From Draconibacterium orientale (GTDB lineage: Bacteria; Bacteroidota; Bacteroidia; Bacteroidales; Prolixibacteraceae): a stretch of 64,000 nucleotides of DNA. The position numbers were made by a program, and so were the translations under genes. Location of the stretch: positions 2,294,001 through 2,358,000 of the forward strand of contig NZ_CP007451.1 in the NCBI RefSeq assembly GCF_000626635.1, given 5' to 3'. The notes below the pieces were generated by a model. The model had not been told where the DNA came from, made no database searches, and saw nothing but the letters and a program-made list of their open reading frames with translations. Each line of letters starts with the position of its first letter. Within the stretch, counting starts at the first letter, position 1. Shown here in pieces: positions 8,950 through 18,523 of this stretch.

Positions 8950-10539
8950 TTATCCTTTACGTTTAATCTTTAATTTCTGCCCGATGTACAATCCCCGGTC
9001 ATTCTTCAGCTCATTTAAGCGCATGATCTCATCAGCCGAAATTCCTGCATATTTTTGGGCAATGTCCCACAACGTATCGCCTTTACGTACGGTGTAATAT
9101 TCAAAATTCGGATCAAGAGGTTTTGTAGTGCGCGTTGTTGTTGGCGCTGATGTTTTGCCAATGGAAGCTTGTTTTTGAGCAAAACTCATAGTTGTTACCT
9201 GCTGGTATTTTTCCTTGTCTTTTTCAGGAACGTAAATAGCCAGTTTCTGCCCCACACGAATTATGTCGCGATTAATGTTGTTCCAATACCGTAAATCGGA
9301 AGCACGTACATGAAACCACGACGAGATAAAACCAACATTGTCGCCCGCTTTAACGGTGTAAACAACCTTTGCTTTTCCTTTAATGTCAACAGGCGTAAAA
9401 TAGCTGCTGTTGCTTGTTGTCGGGTCCATTAAGGTATTGTTTGGGAAGTATTTATTGCACTCGTAGGCAAAAATTGCAGTGTCCAGATCAACAAAATCCA
9501 AAATCACATCGTTTGGCAGAACCAATGGATAGGGTTTGCTTTCTTTGGCCGGAATCACATCGCGACGATACATCGGATTAAGGGCACGCAGCTGTTCCTT
9601 TTCGATATTCAGTTTTTCGCTTACCTGATCAAAATGCAGGTAGTCGTTCACCATTACCGTGTCAACCGATAGTTCTATTTCGGGGAAACGTGGTACTAAG
9701 TTGTGTTCCTTGTAATATTCGAAGGTGTAAGTTGCCGCAATAAATGCAGGTACATAACCTCTGGTTTCGCGTGGTAGGCGGTAGTAAATTTCCCAGTAAT
9801 TCCGTTTTCCACCCGAGCGGCGGATGGCACGGTTTACATTCCCCGGGCCGCAATTGTATGCTGCAATTGCTAAGTGCCAGTTGCCGTAAATATCATGCAG
9901 TTTGGTGAGGTAACGGGCAGCGGCATCGGTGGCTTTTATCGGGTCGCGGCGCTCGTCAACAAACGAGGTTATTTCCAGTTTCATGTTGCGGGCCGTGCCG
10001 TACATAAACTGCCACAAACCATTTGCGCCAACCCGCGAGCGGGCCGTTGGGTTTAATGCCGACTCAATAATGGCCAGGTATTTTATCTCCAGCGGCATAT
10101 CGTATTTATCCAGCGTTTCCTCAAAAATAGGGAAGTAGTAGGCCGATAAACCAAGCATCACTTCAACCAGGTCGCGACGCTTTTCGGTGTACATTTTTAT
10201 GTAGTTGTTTACCACCGAATTGTATGAAAGGTCAACAACCTGTTCAATTTCTTTTAAACGGTTAATGTAAACCGAATCGGGCAGATTTTTAGGGTAGTTG
10301 GCGGTTCTTACTTCCGAATTGCTGAAATTGAAACGGTTCTGAATATCCCACGAACTCATCATGCTGTCCATCTGATCCGAAAAAATGGGATTCAGCATAT
10401 CATCAACATCCAATGCGTTAAAACCGGTAGTATCTGCTTCCAGTTGTAAATCGTCTAATGTAAGTGCTGTGTCAATTTCCTGTGCCAGCACACTGGTGAA
10501 TAATAATAGCGAAAATATGTAACTGATAATATATCTCAT
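8950..10539 (-). CDS. Membrane-bound lytic murein transglycosylase (MltD type) with two LysM domains
   Basis: This is a periplasmic enzyme that cleaves peptidoglycan to form 1,6-anhydromuropeptides. A signal peptide (cleavage after LAQ, residue 20) is followed by an SLT domain at ~136-265 with catalytic Glu159 in IIESALNP and the motifs GLWQFM and AYNCGPGN. Two LysM peptidoglycan-binding domains follow, near 390-436 (VVYTVKAGDNVGF) and 480-527 (EYYTVRKGDTLWDIAQKY). The 529-residue length is normal. It is one base from the DUF5683 gene, downstream of parA-parB, a gene order often kept in Bacteroidota. Confidence 0.93.
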   Translation of the reverse strand: MRYIISYIFSLLLFTSVLAQEIDTALTLDDLQLEADTTGFNALDVDDMLNPIFSDQMDSMMSSWDIQNRFNFSNSEVRTANYPKNLPDSVYINRLKEIEQVVDLSYNSVVNNYIKMYTEKRRDLVEVMLGLSAYYFPIFEETLDKYDMPLEIKYLAIIESALNPTARSRVGANGLWQFMYGTARNMKLEITSFVDERRDPIKATDAAARYLTKLHDIYGNWHLAIAAYNCGPGNVNRAIRRSGGKRNYWEIYYRLPRETRGYVPAFIAATYTFEYYKEHNLVPRFPEIELSVDTVMVNDYLHFDQVSEKLNIEKEQLRALNPMYRRDVIPAKESKPYPLVLPNDVILDFVDLDTAIFAYECNKYFPNNTLMDPTTSNSSYFTPVDIKGKAKVVYTVKAGDNVGFISSWFHVRASDLRYWNNINRDIIRVGQKLAIYVPEKDKEKYQQVTTMSFAQKQASIGKTSAPTTTRTTKPLDPNFEYYTVRKGDTLWDIAQKYAGISADEIMRLNELKNDRGLYIGQKLKIKRKG

Positions 10540-10540
10540 C

Positions 10541-11200
10541 TTAAAAAGTAAAAGTGCAACTTACACCATAAACGTATTGAAGATTCTGGTATTGCATTGT
10601 GGGCTGCCAGTTAAAAGTAAGGTCTTCGCTGATATCAAAATCGTACAAGTGTGCATCTACACTGGCATCGATAATATTCAGTCCGTAAAACCCAATAATG
10701 CTGATAATTAGCAAGTCGCGATTACGCCGGTAGTAACTTTGTTGTTTGTCGAGACCGGTTTTAAAATTGTTGTAATACGTGGCGTTATTTAGGTCGTAAT
10801 ACTGTGTGGCCTCCAAATCCATATACGAATTTGTTGGATCCTCTTCACCGTATGGTCCATCGCCATCTGTTAAATCGGCATAGGCCTGACGCATAATTTT
10901 GTAGTTGTCGTTATTCCAGTGAATAAAATAACCAATGGTTCCGAAACCGGCATAAATCAACGGAATTTTCCAGTATTTTTTGTTGTACGCCTGTCCAAGT
11001 CCCGGTAAAAATGTTGAATAGAGGGTGGCTTTTTTAGGCGAATGTTCAGTCTTTCCAGTTACTTTATTTGCCTGTGCAATAAAAGCAGAATCCTGCGCAG
11101 TTGTTTGCCCCAGCAAATTAATGCTGAAGAACAATGGCAGGCTAAGAAGCAATATTTTAGAAAAAAAAACGCGTTTAATCACACTAATAATTTTGCGCAA
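10541..11200 (-). CDS. DUF5683 membrane-associated protein
   Basis: The 219-residue protein has a signal or anchor sequence (ILLLSLPLFFSINLLGQ) and the DUF5683 signature PKKATLYSTFLPGLGQAYN followed by KKYWKIPLIYAGFGTIGYF. This is a Bacteroidota-specific family of unknown function. It lies between parB and the lytic transglycosylase, one base before the latter, which suggests a link between chromosome partition or division and wall remodelling. That link is inference from order only. Confidence 0.85.
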   Translation of the reverse strand: MRKIISVIKRVFFSKILLLSLPLFFSINLLGQTTAQDSAFIAQANKVTGKTEHSPKKATLYSTFLPGLGQAYNKKYWKIPLIYAGFGTIGYFIHWNNDNYKIMRQAYADLTDGDGPYGEEDPTNSYMDLEATQYYDLNNATYYNNFKTGLDKQQSYYRRNRDLLIISIIGFYGLNIIDASVDAHLYDFDISEDLTFNWQPTMQYQNLQYVYGVSCTFTF

Positions 11201-11240
11201 AAATAGAAAATACCCTTAGTAATTGTGTGATTCTTAAGGT

Positions 11241-12107
11241 TTATTTTTGATTTTCAAATATTTTAACAATTCTTTCCAGATCGGCTTCCGACTTAAAAGG
11301 AATGGTAATCTTTCCTTTTCCTTTCTCGTTCATCGAGAAGTCGATTTGTCGGCTGAAGATTTTGTCGAGTTGGGTTTTAATTAGTTTAAATTCTTTTGGG
11401 AACTTAGGTTTTTTAGGCTCGTCTGTTTTTTCTTCAGTTGAATTTAAATCGCGAACAACCTCTTCTACTTTCCGAACCGAAAGCCCGTGTTTGATAATTT
11501 GCTCGAAGATCATTATTTGCGTATCGGCATCATCAATATTAATGATGGCACGCGCATGACCCATCGATATTTCTTTGTCGATTAGTCCTTTCTGAACAAT
11601 GGCCGGAAGTTTTAACAAACGCAGGTAGTTGGCAATGGTAGAGCGCTTTTTACCCACGCGGCCGCTCAGTTCTTCCTGCGTGTATTCCAACTCGTCCATC
11701 AGGCGTTGGTAGCTTAGTGCAATTTCAATGGAGTCGAGGTCTTCGCGCTGAATGTTTTCAACCAACGCCATTTCCAGCATACCATCGTCTTTGGCTTTAC
11801 GCACATAAGCCGGAATTTTATTCAGTCCTGCCAGTTGCGATGCCCTGAAACGTCGCTCACCGGCAATAATCTGGTATTTATTGTCGCCAACTTTTCGTAA
11901 GGTAATGGGCTGTATCAATCCAATTTCTTTGATCGAGGCCGAAAGCTCTGCCAGTGCCTCTTCATCAAATTTCGAGCGGGGTTGAAAAGGATTTGCTTCA
12001 ATCTTGCTTAATTCAATTTCATCCAGTCCGGCGCCTTGCTGCATTTTTTCAGCATCGTCGATCAATGCGCCTAATCCTCTTCCAAGTGCATTCCTTTTTG
12101 CCATCAT
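11241..12107 (-). CDS. parB: Chromosome-partitioning protein ParB
   Basis: ParB is a CTP-dependent DNA clamp that loads at parS and helps segregate the chromosome origin. The N-terminal domain carries NPFQPRSKFDEEALAELS and the CTP-binding box AGERRFRAS. The central helix-turn-helix includes GRVGKKRSTIANYLRLLKLP and IDKEISMGHARAI. The C-terminal ~50 residues form the dimer domain. At 288 residues it is full length. The start may be either of two adjacent Met codons (12107 or 12104). It follows parA by 16 nt. I did not find a parS site nearby by eye. Confidence 0.96.
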   Translation of the reverse strand: MMAKRNALGRGLGALIDDAEKMQQGAGLDEIELSKIEANPFQPRSKFDEEALAELSASIKEIGLIQPITLRKVGDNKYQIIAGERRFRASQLAGLNKIPAYVRKAKDDGMLEMALVENIQREDLDSIEIALSYQRLMDELEYTQEELSGRVGKKRSTIANYLRLLKLPAIVQKGLIDKEISMGHARAIINIDDADTQIMIFEQIIKHGLSVRKVEEVVRDLNSTEEKTDEPKKPKFPKEFKLIKTQLDKIFSRQIDFSMNEKGKGKITIPFKSEADLERIVKIFENQK

Positions 12108-12123
12108 ACTTACTTAAGAATGT

Positions 12124-12924
12124 TTAATTTATAACAACATTGTCTTTCGACATTTTAGTCATAGCATTGCGCTGTAATATTTCGCGCGCCAGGTTCATGT
12201 GGTTAATTGCTCCTTTCGAGCTTGCATCGTAAAGTACCACCGGTTTTCCGTAGCTGGGTGCTTCACTTAGTTTTACGTTACGCTGAATAATGGTGTCGAA
12301 GACCATCTCCTGGAAGTGGTGTTTTACCTCTTCCAAAACCTGGTTCGACAGGTTTAAACGACCGTCGTACATGGTGAGCAGGAACCCTTCGATTTCCAGT
12401 TCCGGGTTCAGGCGGTTCTGAATGATTTTAATCGTATTCAGCAGTTTGCCAAGTCCTTCAAGCGCAAAATATTCGCACTGTACAGGAATGATTACTGAGT
12501 CAGACGCTGTAAGGGCATTTACCGTAATTAATCCCAATGATGGTGAGCAGTCGATAAAAATAAAATCGTACTTGTCTTTCAGTGTTTCCAGGGCCGATTT
12601 TAGCACTTTCTCGCGGTTGGGCAGGTTTAGCATTTCAATTTCAGCACCAACCAAGTCAATGTGAGAAGGAATTATATCCAGGTTGTCGATACCGGTGTGT
12701 AAAACCGCCTTGTCGGCTTCTATTTCATTTACAATACATTCGTAAATACTTGATTGCACGTTTCTCAGGTCGAATCCTAACCCCGATGTGGCATTTGCCT
12801 GCGGATCGGCGTCAATAATCAGAACCTTCTGTTCAAGTACTGCCAGACTTGCAGCCAGATTAATAGTTGTGGTTGTTTTACCAACTCCTCCCTTCTGGTT
12901 TGCTAACGAAATTATTTTTCCCAT
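12124..12924 (-). CDS. parA: Chromosome-partitioning ATPase ParA (Soj)
   Basis: This Walker-type ATPase binds DNA as a dimer and is moved by ParB. The deviant Walker A, KGGVGKTTTTINLAASLA, is near residue 11, with the signature lysine. IIDADPQANATSGLG is at ~37, and FIDCSPSLGLITVNAL is the Walker B region. The 266-residue length is typical. It is the first gene of the parA-parB-DUF5683-transglycosylase unit. Confidence 0.97.
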   Translation of the reverse strand: MGKIISLANQKGGVGKTTTTINLAASLAVLEQKVLIIDADPQANATSGLGFDLRNVQSSIYECIVNEIEADKAVLHTGIDNLDIIPSHIDLVGAEIEMLNLPNREKVLKSALETLKDKYDFIFIDCSPSLGLITVNALTASDSVIIPVQCEYFALEGLGKLLNTIKIIQNRLNPELEIEGFLLTMYDGRLNLSNQVLEEVKHHFQEMVFDTIIQRNVKLSEAPSYGKPVVLYDASSKGAINHMNLAREILQRNAMTKMSKDNVVIN

Positions 12925-12955
12925 TTATAGCGTCTTTTTTATTCTTGAGCGGTTT

Positions 12956-12983
12956 CAAAGTTAACAATTTACCATTAACCAAA
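12956..12983 (-). promoter_or_regulatory. Candidate promoter of the par unit
   Basis: On the minus strand TAACTTTG (plus 12956-12963) matches TAnnTTTG, with TTTG (plus 12980-12983) 16 nt upstream. The spacing is 2 nt shorter than in the tRNA promoters of this window, so this is moderate support. Confidence 0.45.
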
Positions 12984-13047
12984 GTGTAATTTTAAAGGCA
13001 TGCCGGGGGATAAATTGATAAGCACTTGGATTTGAACCCAAAAGCGT

Positions 13048-14043
13048 TTAAATTTTTTGCGATTTCATTTCTTTTTTCAGCTGTGTTTGATCAACCGGAA
13101 CAACTCCTACTTTCTCGCATACCAATCCACCTGCCAGGTTCGACATCTGTGCTATTATTTTTGGCGAAAGTCCGGCCGCCATTGCCAGGCTGGCCACTGC
13201 GATTACCGTGTCGCCGGCTCCTGATACATCAGCAATATCACGAATAGCAACCGGATAATACTGCTCTTCATCGCCATTGATGATAAATATTCCCAGTTCT
13301 GAAAGGGTTATTAGTATCAACTTTAATTGTTGCCCCGTTTTAAAGGTTTCGGCTGCTTTTTTCAGGCCTGCCAGATCGCCTTTCTTAAGCGGGAAGCTTG
13401 TGCCTTCAACAAACTCTTTAAAATTGGGCTTAAAGAGCGATACATTTTTATAATTAGTAAAGTTTTGCTTCTTCGGATCAACAGAAGTTGGGATGCCTTT
13501 TTCCTGTGCCAGGTCGTTAATGGTTTTAAATAAATTTGGCGTAACCACGCCTTTGTTGTAATCAACAAAAACGATCACATCAACCTGCTGTGTTTCCAGC
13601 TCTGTTTTTATGGCGTCAATCAATCTGTTTTCCATTTCTTCTGAAATGTACTCAATGGATTCCTCATCGATCCGAACAATTTGTTTGCCGGCACTAATTA
13701 CCCGGTTTTTTACTGTTGTATTTCGCGAAGGATCGATAAATATCCCCTCGGCAGAGACCTTACGTTTATCTAAAAGATTTAGGAATTCCTTACCATTGTC
13801 GTCGTCGCCAACCACGGCAAAAAGTTTTGGAGTAGCTCCCAGTTCCTGAATATTTCGGGATACGTTTGCCGCGCCGCCAAGACGGTTTTCACGCGTTGTT
13901 ACAGATACAATAGGAACCGGAGCTTCAGGTGACAAGCGATCAACTTTTCCCCAAAGATAGGTGTCAACCATAGCATCGCCAATTACAAGGGCGCGTATAT
14001 TTGAAAACCGGTTGAATATTTCGTTTACTTCTGCTTTGTCCAC
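13048..14043 (-). CDS. rfaE1: PfkB-family kinase, D-glycero-beta-D-manno-heptose-7-phosphate kinase type (RfaE1)
   Basis: This is a ribokinase-fold sugar kinase of 331 residues. The N-terminal region VIGDAMVDTYLWGKVDRLSPEAP and the GGAANVSRNI motif are typical of the kinase half of HldE/RfaE. The PfkB signature appears as DVSGAGDTVIAVASLA near residue 265, with Asp as the catalytic base. The adenylyltransferase half found in fused HldE is absent, so this is the separate kinase that makes heptose-1,7-bisphosphate for lipopolysaccharide core. It stands between parA and priA; a -7 box TAGTTTTG (plus 14062-14069) lies upstream. Confidence 0.88.
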   Translation of the reverse strand: MDKAEVNEIFNRFSNIRALVIGDAMVDTYLWGKVDRLSPEAPVPIVSVTTRENRLGGAANVSRNIQELGATPKLFAVVGDDDNGKEFLNLLDKRKVSAEGIFIDPSRNTTVKNRVISAGKQIVRIDEESIEYISEEMENRLIDAIKTELETQQVDVIVFVDYNKGVVTPNLFKTINDLAQEKGIPTSVDPKKQNFTNYKNVSLFKPNFKEFVEGTSFPLKKGDLAGLKKAAETFKTGQQLKLILITLSELGIFIINGDEEQYYPVAIRDIADVSGAGDTVIAVASLAMAAGLSPKIIAQMSNLAGGLVCEKVGVVPVDQTQLKKEMKSQKI

Positions 14044-14441
14044 AAAATAATTTTATGAGCACAAAACTAAGAAAAAACAACGGTAGAAAAATGTAAATAC
14101 GAGAAACTTATTGTGTTTTTCTGATCCTGGATCCTTGATGCTGGATTCTGGATTCTAGATGTAGGATGCTTGATACTTGATGCTTGATACTGGTGACTGG
14201 AAGCTAGTGGCTAGGAGCCAGCAGCTTTTAGAGTAATAATATCCAATATTCAACTTAAAATTACCAACAAGGAAGACTGTTGGAAATTGGGTATTGATGA
14301 TTCAATATTGGATATTCGTTTTTGATTCTTGATGCTGGTTGCCCCGACGCTTCCGGTCGGGATTTGGCTGTGGCCGATTTTCAATTCGCTTCGTTCAACT
14401 GGATGCTGGATGCTGGATTCTCAATACTGGATGTTTGATTG
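14044..14441. repeat. Gene-free stretch with GATGCTGG-like low-complexity repeats and a stem-loop
   Basis: Degenerate copies of 'gatgctggattctg'/'gatacttgatgc' fill about 14125-14220 and recur at 14398-14440. Between them AATATCCAATATT (14238-14250) pairs exactly with 14304-14316, and an inner hairpin CCAACA/TGTTGG (14264-14283) lies inside. No coding potential is seen. Repeats of this type are common between genes in Bacteroidota. Confidence 0.6.
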
Positions 14442-16913
14442 CTAGGACGGATCGACATCGATATTAAAAACGCAACTGCTGTTTGACGGAAGATGCCTAA
14501 CCGTTTTTACGGCAGCGGTAATTTCTTTTTTTACCAGATCGAGATTTAGTTTGCGATCAATTTTTATCCAAATCTCTTTGTGGTGCCACAGTTGAATACG
14601 GCTGATCAATGGATATTCCGGTCCCATAACCACCAGCTGTTTGTGTTTACGCAGGTGCTGTGCCAGTTGGTTGGCGGCACGGTCAACGCTTTGAACATTT
14701 TTGTGTTTCACCACAATTTTCACCAATCGGAAGAATGGCGGATATTTAAACAGTTGGCGTTCTTCAAACTGCTCTTTTAGTGTGGCCTGGTAGTTTTGTT
14801 CGCGAATCAACTCAATTAGCGGATGATCGGGCTGCGAGGTTTGAATCACCACTTTCCCCTGTTTGTGCTTTCGTCCGGCGCGGCCTGCTACCTGCGAAAT
14901 AAGCTGGTAAGCACGCTCGTGTGCCCTGAAATCGGGGAAGTTAATCAGGTTGTCGGCATTTAAAATTCCCACAACGCTCACGTGTTCAAAGTCCAGTCCT
15001 TTGGTCACCATTTGTGTCCCGATCAGGATATCTGTTTTTCGCTCCTCCAGGTTTTTAACGATTTTGGCAAAGGCATTTTTCGATTGCGTAGTATCCAAAT
15101 CCATACGCGCAATCCGTGCATTTCGGAACAAGGGTTTCAGCTCGTCCTCAATTTTTTCGGTGCCGTAACCCCGTGTTTTTAATTCGGGCGAACCGCAATT
15201 GTCGCATTTGTCGGGCAGTTGGTAGCTAAACCCACAATAGTGGCAACTTAACCGCCGCTTGTATTTATGGTAGGTAAGGCTTACGTCGCAATTGCGGCAT
15301 TTGGGAATATCGCCACACGAGAAACATTCAACGTAAGGCGAATAACCACGCCGGTTTTGGAAAAGTATGATCTGCTCATTTTTCTCCAGCGCTGTTTCCA
15401 TCATTTCAAACAGTTCGGGCGTTAAAAACGAGCGCATTTGTTTGCGTTTGTAGGCGCGTTTTATGTCGGCAACCAGAATCTCGGGAAGCTCCATTTCCGA
15501 GTGGCGCTTCATCAGGTTTACCAGTCCGTATTTGTTTTTAAGTGCGTTGTAATACGATTCGAACGAAGGAGTTGCCGAACCCAACAATACTTTTGCATCG
15601 TTCTGGTAGCCCAAAACTACGGCCATATCGCGGGCGTTGTAGCGTGGTGCCGGATCGAATTGTTTGAACGAATTTTCATGCTCTTCATCAACGATAACAA
15701 TTCCCAGTTTCGAGAAAGGTAAAAACACAGCCGAACGAGCGCCCAAAACTACCTGATAGCCTTCTTTAGGATTGTTGTTGAACTGCAATACTTTCTCCCA
15801 AATTTCAACACGCTCCTGGCTGTTTAGTTTCGAGTGGTAAATGCCGACTTTATTCCCGAATACGTTTTTCAGGCGTTTTACGATTTGTGTGGTAAGCGCA
15901 ATTTCCGGAACGAGGTACAAAGCCTGCCTTCCGGTTTTTATCATTTCATCAATCAGATGGATGTAGATTTCCGTTTTGCCACTGGCTGTAATTCCGTGAA
16001 TCAGCGTTACCTGCTGCGTTTCGAAAGTGGTTTTTATTTCTTCGTAGGCTTTTGCCTGGTATTTATTCAGCAGGTTAATACTTACCTGTTCGATTTTTTC
16101 CTCTTCCAGCCGCGAGACCTGTTTTTGGCGCTCAACAAGTAGTTTCTTTTTTACCAGCTCTTTTACCAGGTTGCCCGAAAAAGCAGTTCCGGCCAGCAAT
16201 TCTTTTTTTGGGATTTCATTTATCTGATCGTCAGAAAATACATTCGTTACCGTGCAAAAATGAAAAAGTAGCTCCTGTTGTTTTTTCGCGCGTTTCAACG
16301 CATCGGCCTTTTCCTGAAGTATTTTTTCAGAAGAAATACTGCTGTGCAGTTTTACAAAGGCTTCTGTTTTTGGTTTGTATTTGCTGCTGATTTTTTCCTC
16401 GGCATAAACCACTTTTTTGTCCATCAGCGAGCGGAGTGCCTGGTACGAAAATTCAGTTCCCAGTTTATGTTCTATATCCGAAAGTTGCGAAACATCTTCC
16501 TGCAGTTGCCGGATGATCAGTTCTTCTTTTGGGCTAAGGGTTACCGGTTCGTCAATACCGGTTAAGAAAAGTTTCGATTTGCTTTCGAGTTTTAACCCGG
16601 TAGGCAGAGCAGCCCGAAATACGTCGCCCAGTGTACAGCAATAATACTGCGCCAGCCATTGCCACAATTTAAAATTTACCGGAAAAATTATGGGATGTTC
16701 ATCCAGAATTTCCTGAACTTCTTTTACCTCCATATCCTCCGGCTTTTTATCCGAGAGGGAGATGACCAGAGCTGCGTACAATTTCTTTTTGCCAAACTGC
16801 ACAATAACCCGTTTCCCGGGAGCAATCTCGCTCTCCAGCGATGCAGGTACTTTGTAGGTAAAGCTATCGTGCAGCGACAGGGGTAATATAACTTGTGCAA
16901 AAAGTTGAGGCAT
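14442..16913 (-). CDS. priA: Primosomal protein N' / replication restart helicase PriA
   Basis: PriA is a 3'-5' DNA helicase that reloads the replisome at stalled forks. The 823-residue protein has the N-terminal 3'-BD (QVILPLSLHDSFTYKVP). Walker A is GITASGKTEIYIHLIDE, the DEEH box is in IVIVDEEHENSFKQ, and two zinc sites are formed by eight Cys (CFSCGDIPKCRNC and CHYCGF...CDNCGS). Helicase motif VI follows (QVAGRAGR). It lies between rfaE1 and ispH, with short gaps and no obvious operon partner. Confidence 0.97.
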   Translation of the reverse strand: MPQLFAQVILPLSLHDSFTYKVPASLESEIAPGKRVIVQFGKKKLYAALVISLSDKKPEDMEVKEVQEILDEHPIIFPVNFKLWQWLAQYYCCTLGDVFRAALPTGLKLESKSKLFLTGIDEPVTLSPKEELIIRQLQEDVSQLSDIEHKLGTEFSYQALRSLMDKKVVYAEEKISSKYKPKTEAFVKLHSSISSEKILQEKADALKRAKKQQELLFHFCTVTNVFSDDQINEIPKKELLAGTAFSGNLVKELVKKKLLVERQKQVSRLEEEKIEQVSINLLNKYQAKAYEEIKTTFETQQVTLIHGITASGKTEIYIHLIDEMIKTGRQALYLVPEIALTTQIVKRLKNVFGNKVGIYHSKLNSQERVEIWEKVLQFNNNPKEGYQVVLGARSAVFLPFSKLGIVIVDEEHENSFKQFDPAPRYNARDMAVVLGYQNDAKVLLGSATPSFESYYNALKNKYGLVNLMKRHSEMELPEILVADIKRAYKRKQMRSFLTPELFEMMETALEKNEQIILFQNRRGYSPYVECFSCGDIPKCRNCDVSLTYHKYKRRLSCHYCGFSYQLPDKCDNCGSPELKTRGYGTEKIEDELKPLFRNARIARMDLDTTQSKNAFAKIVKNLEERKTDILIGTQMVTKGLDFEHVSVVGILNADNLINFPDFRAHERAYQLISQVAGRAGRKHKQGKVVIQTSQPDHPLIELIREQNYQATLKEQFEERQLFKYPPFFRLVKIVVKHKNVQSVDRAANQLAQHLRKHKQLVVMGPEYPLISRIQLWHHKEIWIKIDRKLNLDLVKKEITAAVKTVRHLPSNSSCVFNIDVDPS

Positions 16914-16964
16914 AAAAAATATTTGCCTAAAAGTACGGGATTTTATGGAATGAACGGAAGAATC

Positions 16965-17828
16965 TTAATCGAAGTTGCTGTGGATCCATTTTTCCACATC
17001 TTCCATCAGCCAGTTAGGTGTTGAGGTAGCCCCACAGATACCCACCGACTTAACGCCTTCGAACCATTCTTTTTTGATTTCATCGATTCTGGTGATGAAA
17101 TACGAACCATCATTTACCTCTTTGCAAATGGTGTACAAATATTGTCCGTTGGAGCTTTTTCTGCCGGCAACAAACAAAATCATATCAAAACGTTCGGCAA
17201 ATTTTTTCAGGTTGGGAACGCGGTTCGACACCTGACGGCAGATGGTATCTTTTATTTCAACCGGAACGCCCGGCTCTGTGGTTTCTTTTACTTTTTGGGC
17301 AATGGCATGAAAATCTTCAATTCGCTTGGTAGTTTGCGAGTACAGCGAAACCGGACGGCTTTTGTCGATCTTGTCAACATCGGCAATACTTTCAATAATA
17401 ATGGCATTGTGTTTGGTTTGCCCGTTGAGGCCTTCAATTTCGGCATGCCCTTTTTTACCGTAAATAACTACCTGGCCTTCCATTTGCGAATGTTTGGAAT
17501 ACGAGCTTTTAACTTTCTCCTGAAGTGTAAGCACAACCGGACAAGTCGCATCAATCAGTTCCACGTTGTTGGCTTTAGCATACTCGTAGGTCTCCGGCGG
17601 TTCGCCATGGGCACGGATTAATACCTTACAATTGCTGAGGGTAAAAAACTTCTCTTTCGAGATGGATTTTAATCCCATTTTCTCGAGGCGCTCCACTTCC
17701 ATTCCGTTGTGAACGATGTCGCCCAGGCAGTACAATTGCTTTGTCTGCTTCAATTCATCCTCCGCTGCTTTGATTGCGTTGATCACGCCAAAGCAAAATC
17801 CCGATCTTCTATCTATCTCAACAATCAT
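16965..17828 (-). CDS. ispH: 4-hydroxy-3-methylbut-2-enyl diphosphate reductase IspH
   Basis: IspH is the last enzyme of the MEP isoprenoid pathway, a 4Fe-4S protein that makes isopentenyl and dimethylallyl diphosphate. The cluster ligands are visible as Cys12 (GFCFGV), Cys95 (DATCPVV) and Cys196 (DTICRQV). Substrate-binding His residues lie in DIVHNG and RAHGEP, and GHAEIEG gives the catalytic Glu region. The 287-residue length is normal. Its ATG overlaps the cmk stop by 4 nt (ATGA), so it is translationally coupled to cmk. Confidence 0.97.
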   Translation of the reverse strand: MIVEIDRRSGFCFGVINAIKAAEDELKQTKQLYCLGDIVHNGMEVERLEKMGLKSISKEKFFTLSNCKVLIRAHGEPPETYEYAKANNVELIDATCPVVLTLQEKVKSSYSKHSQMEGQVVIYGKKGHAEIEGLNGQTKHNAIIIESIADVDKIDKSRPVSLYSQTTKRIEDFHAIAQKVKETTEPGVPVEIKDTICRQVSNRVPNLKKFAERFDMILFVAGRKSSNGQYLYTICKEVNDGSYFITRIDEIKKEWFEGVKSVGICGATSTPNWLMEDVEKWIHSNFD

Positions 17829-18523
17829 TTTCCTTCAGTAATTTCTTTTACTTTGTTAACGGCCCAGTCCAGTTGTTGTTCGCGCGTTAGCTCACTATTA
17901 TCAAGAATTAATGCGTCGCCGGCTTGTTTTAAGGGACTTACGGCGCGTGTAGAATCAATTTTGTCGCGCCCTTCAACATTGGCTAAAATCTCTTCGAAGT
18001 TTACCTTGTCGCCTTTTTCGGTGAGTTCGAGGTAGCGGCGTTGTGCACGAATTTCGGGCGAGGCGGTCATAAATATTTTCAGCTCGGCATCGGGGAAAAC
18101 CACAGTGCCAATATCGCGGCCATCCATAACAATGCCTTTGTTTTTACCGTTTTCGCGTTGCTGGCGCACCATTTCGTGGCGCACTTCGGCAATGGTACTT
18201 ATGGGGCTTACATTTTCAGAAACTTCCAACTGCCGGATTTCATCTTCCACATTTTCTCCATTCAGGAAAGTGGTGTTTTTACCGGCTTTTTCGTCCCATT
18301 TAAAAGTGATTTTTATGTCTTTCAACCCATCGATAACCTTTTGTGTGTCGGGAATTTTATTCTCGATCCAGCCCTTGCGAAGGGCAACCAAAGTTACCAC
18401 ACGGTACATGGCTCCGGTGTCGATATAAACGTATCCAAGGCGCTTGGCAAGTGATTTGGCCATGGTGCTTTTGCCGCAAGAGGAGTGGCCATCGATGGCT
18501 ATGATAATCTTTTTGTCGTTCAT
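17825..18523 (-). CDS. cmk: Cytidylate kinase Cmk
   Basis: Cmk phosphorylates CMP and dCMP with ATP. The P-loop is GHSSCGKSTMAKSLA near residue 12. IDTGAMYRVVTL binds nucleotide, VMDGRDIGTVVFPDAELK is the hallmark of the family, and TASPEIRAQRRYLEL is the lid region. I start at 18523 (MNDKKIII); the longer frame adds eight residues with no support. It lies between porQ and ispH, the porQ-cmk-ispH order seen in many Bacteroidota. Confidence 0.96.
   Translation of the reverse strand: MNDKKIIIAIDGHSSCGKSTMAKSLAKRLGYVYIDTGAMYRVVTLVALRKGWIENKIPDTQKVIDGLKDIKITFKWDEKAGKNTTFLNGENVEDEIRQLEVSENVSPISTIAEVRHEMVRQQRENGKNKGIVMDGRDIGTVVFPDAELKIFMTASPEIRAQRRYLELTEKGDKVNFEEILANVEGRDKIDSTRAVSPLKQAGDALILDNSELTREQQLDWAVNKVKEITEGK

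Noticed and set aside
11241-12924. parS site near parA-parB
   Set aside because: No TGTTTCACGTGAAACA-like palindrome was found by eye; a full scan was not possible.
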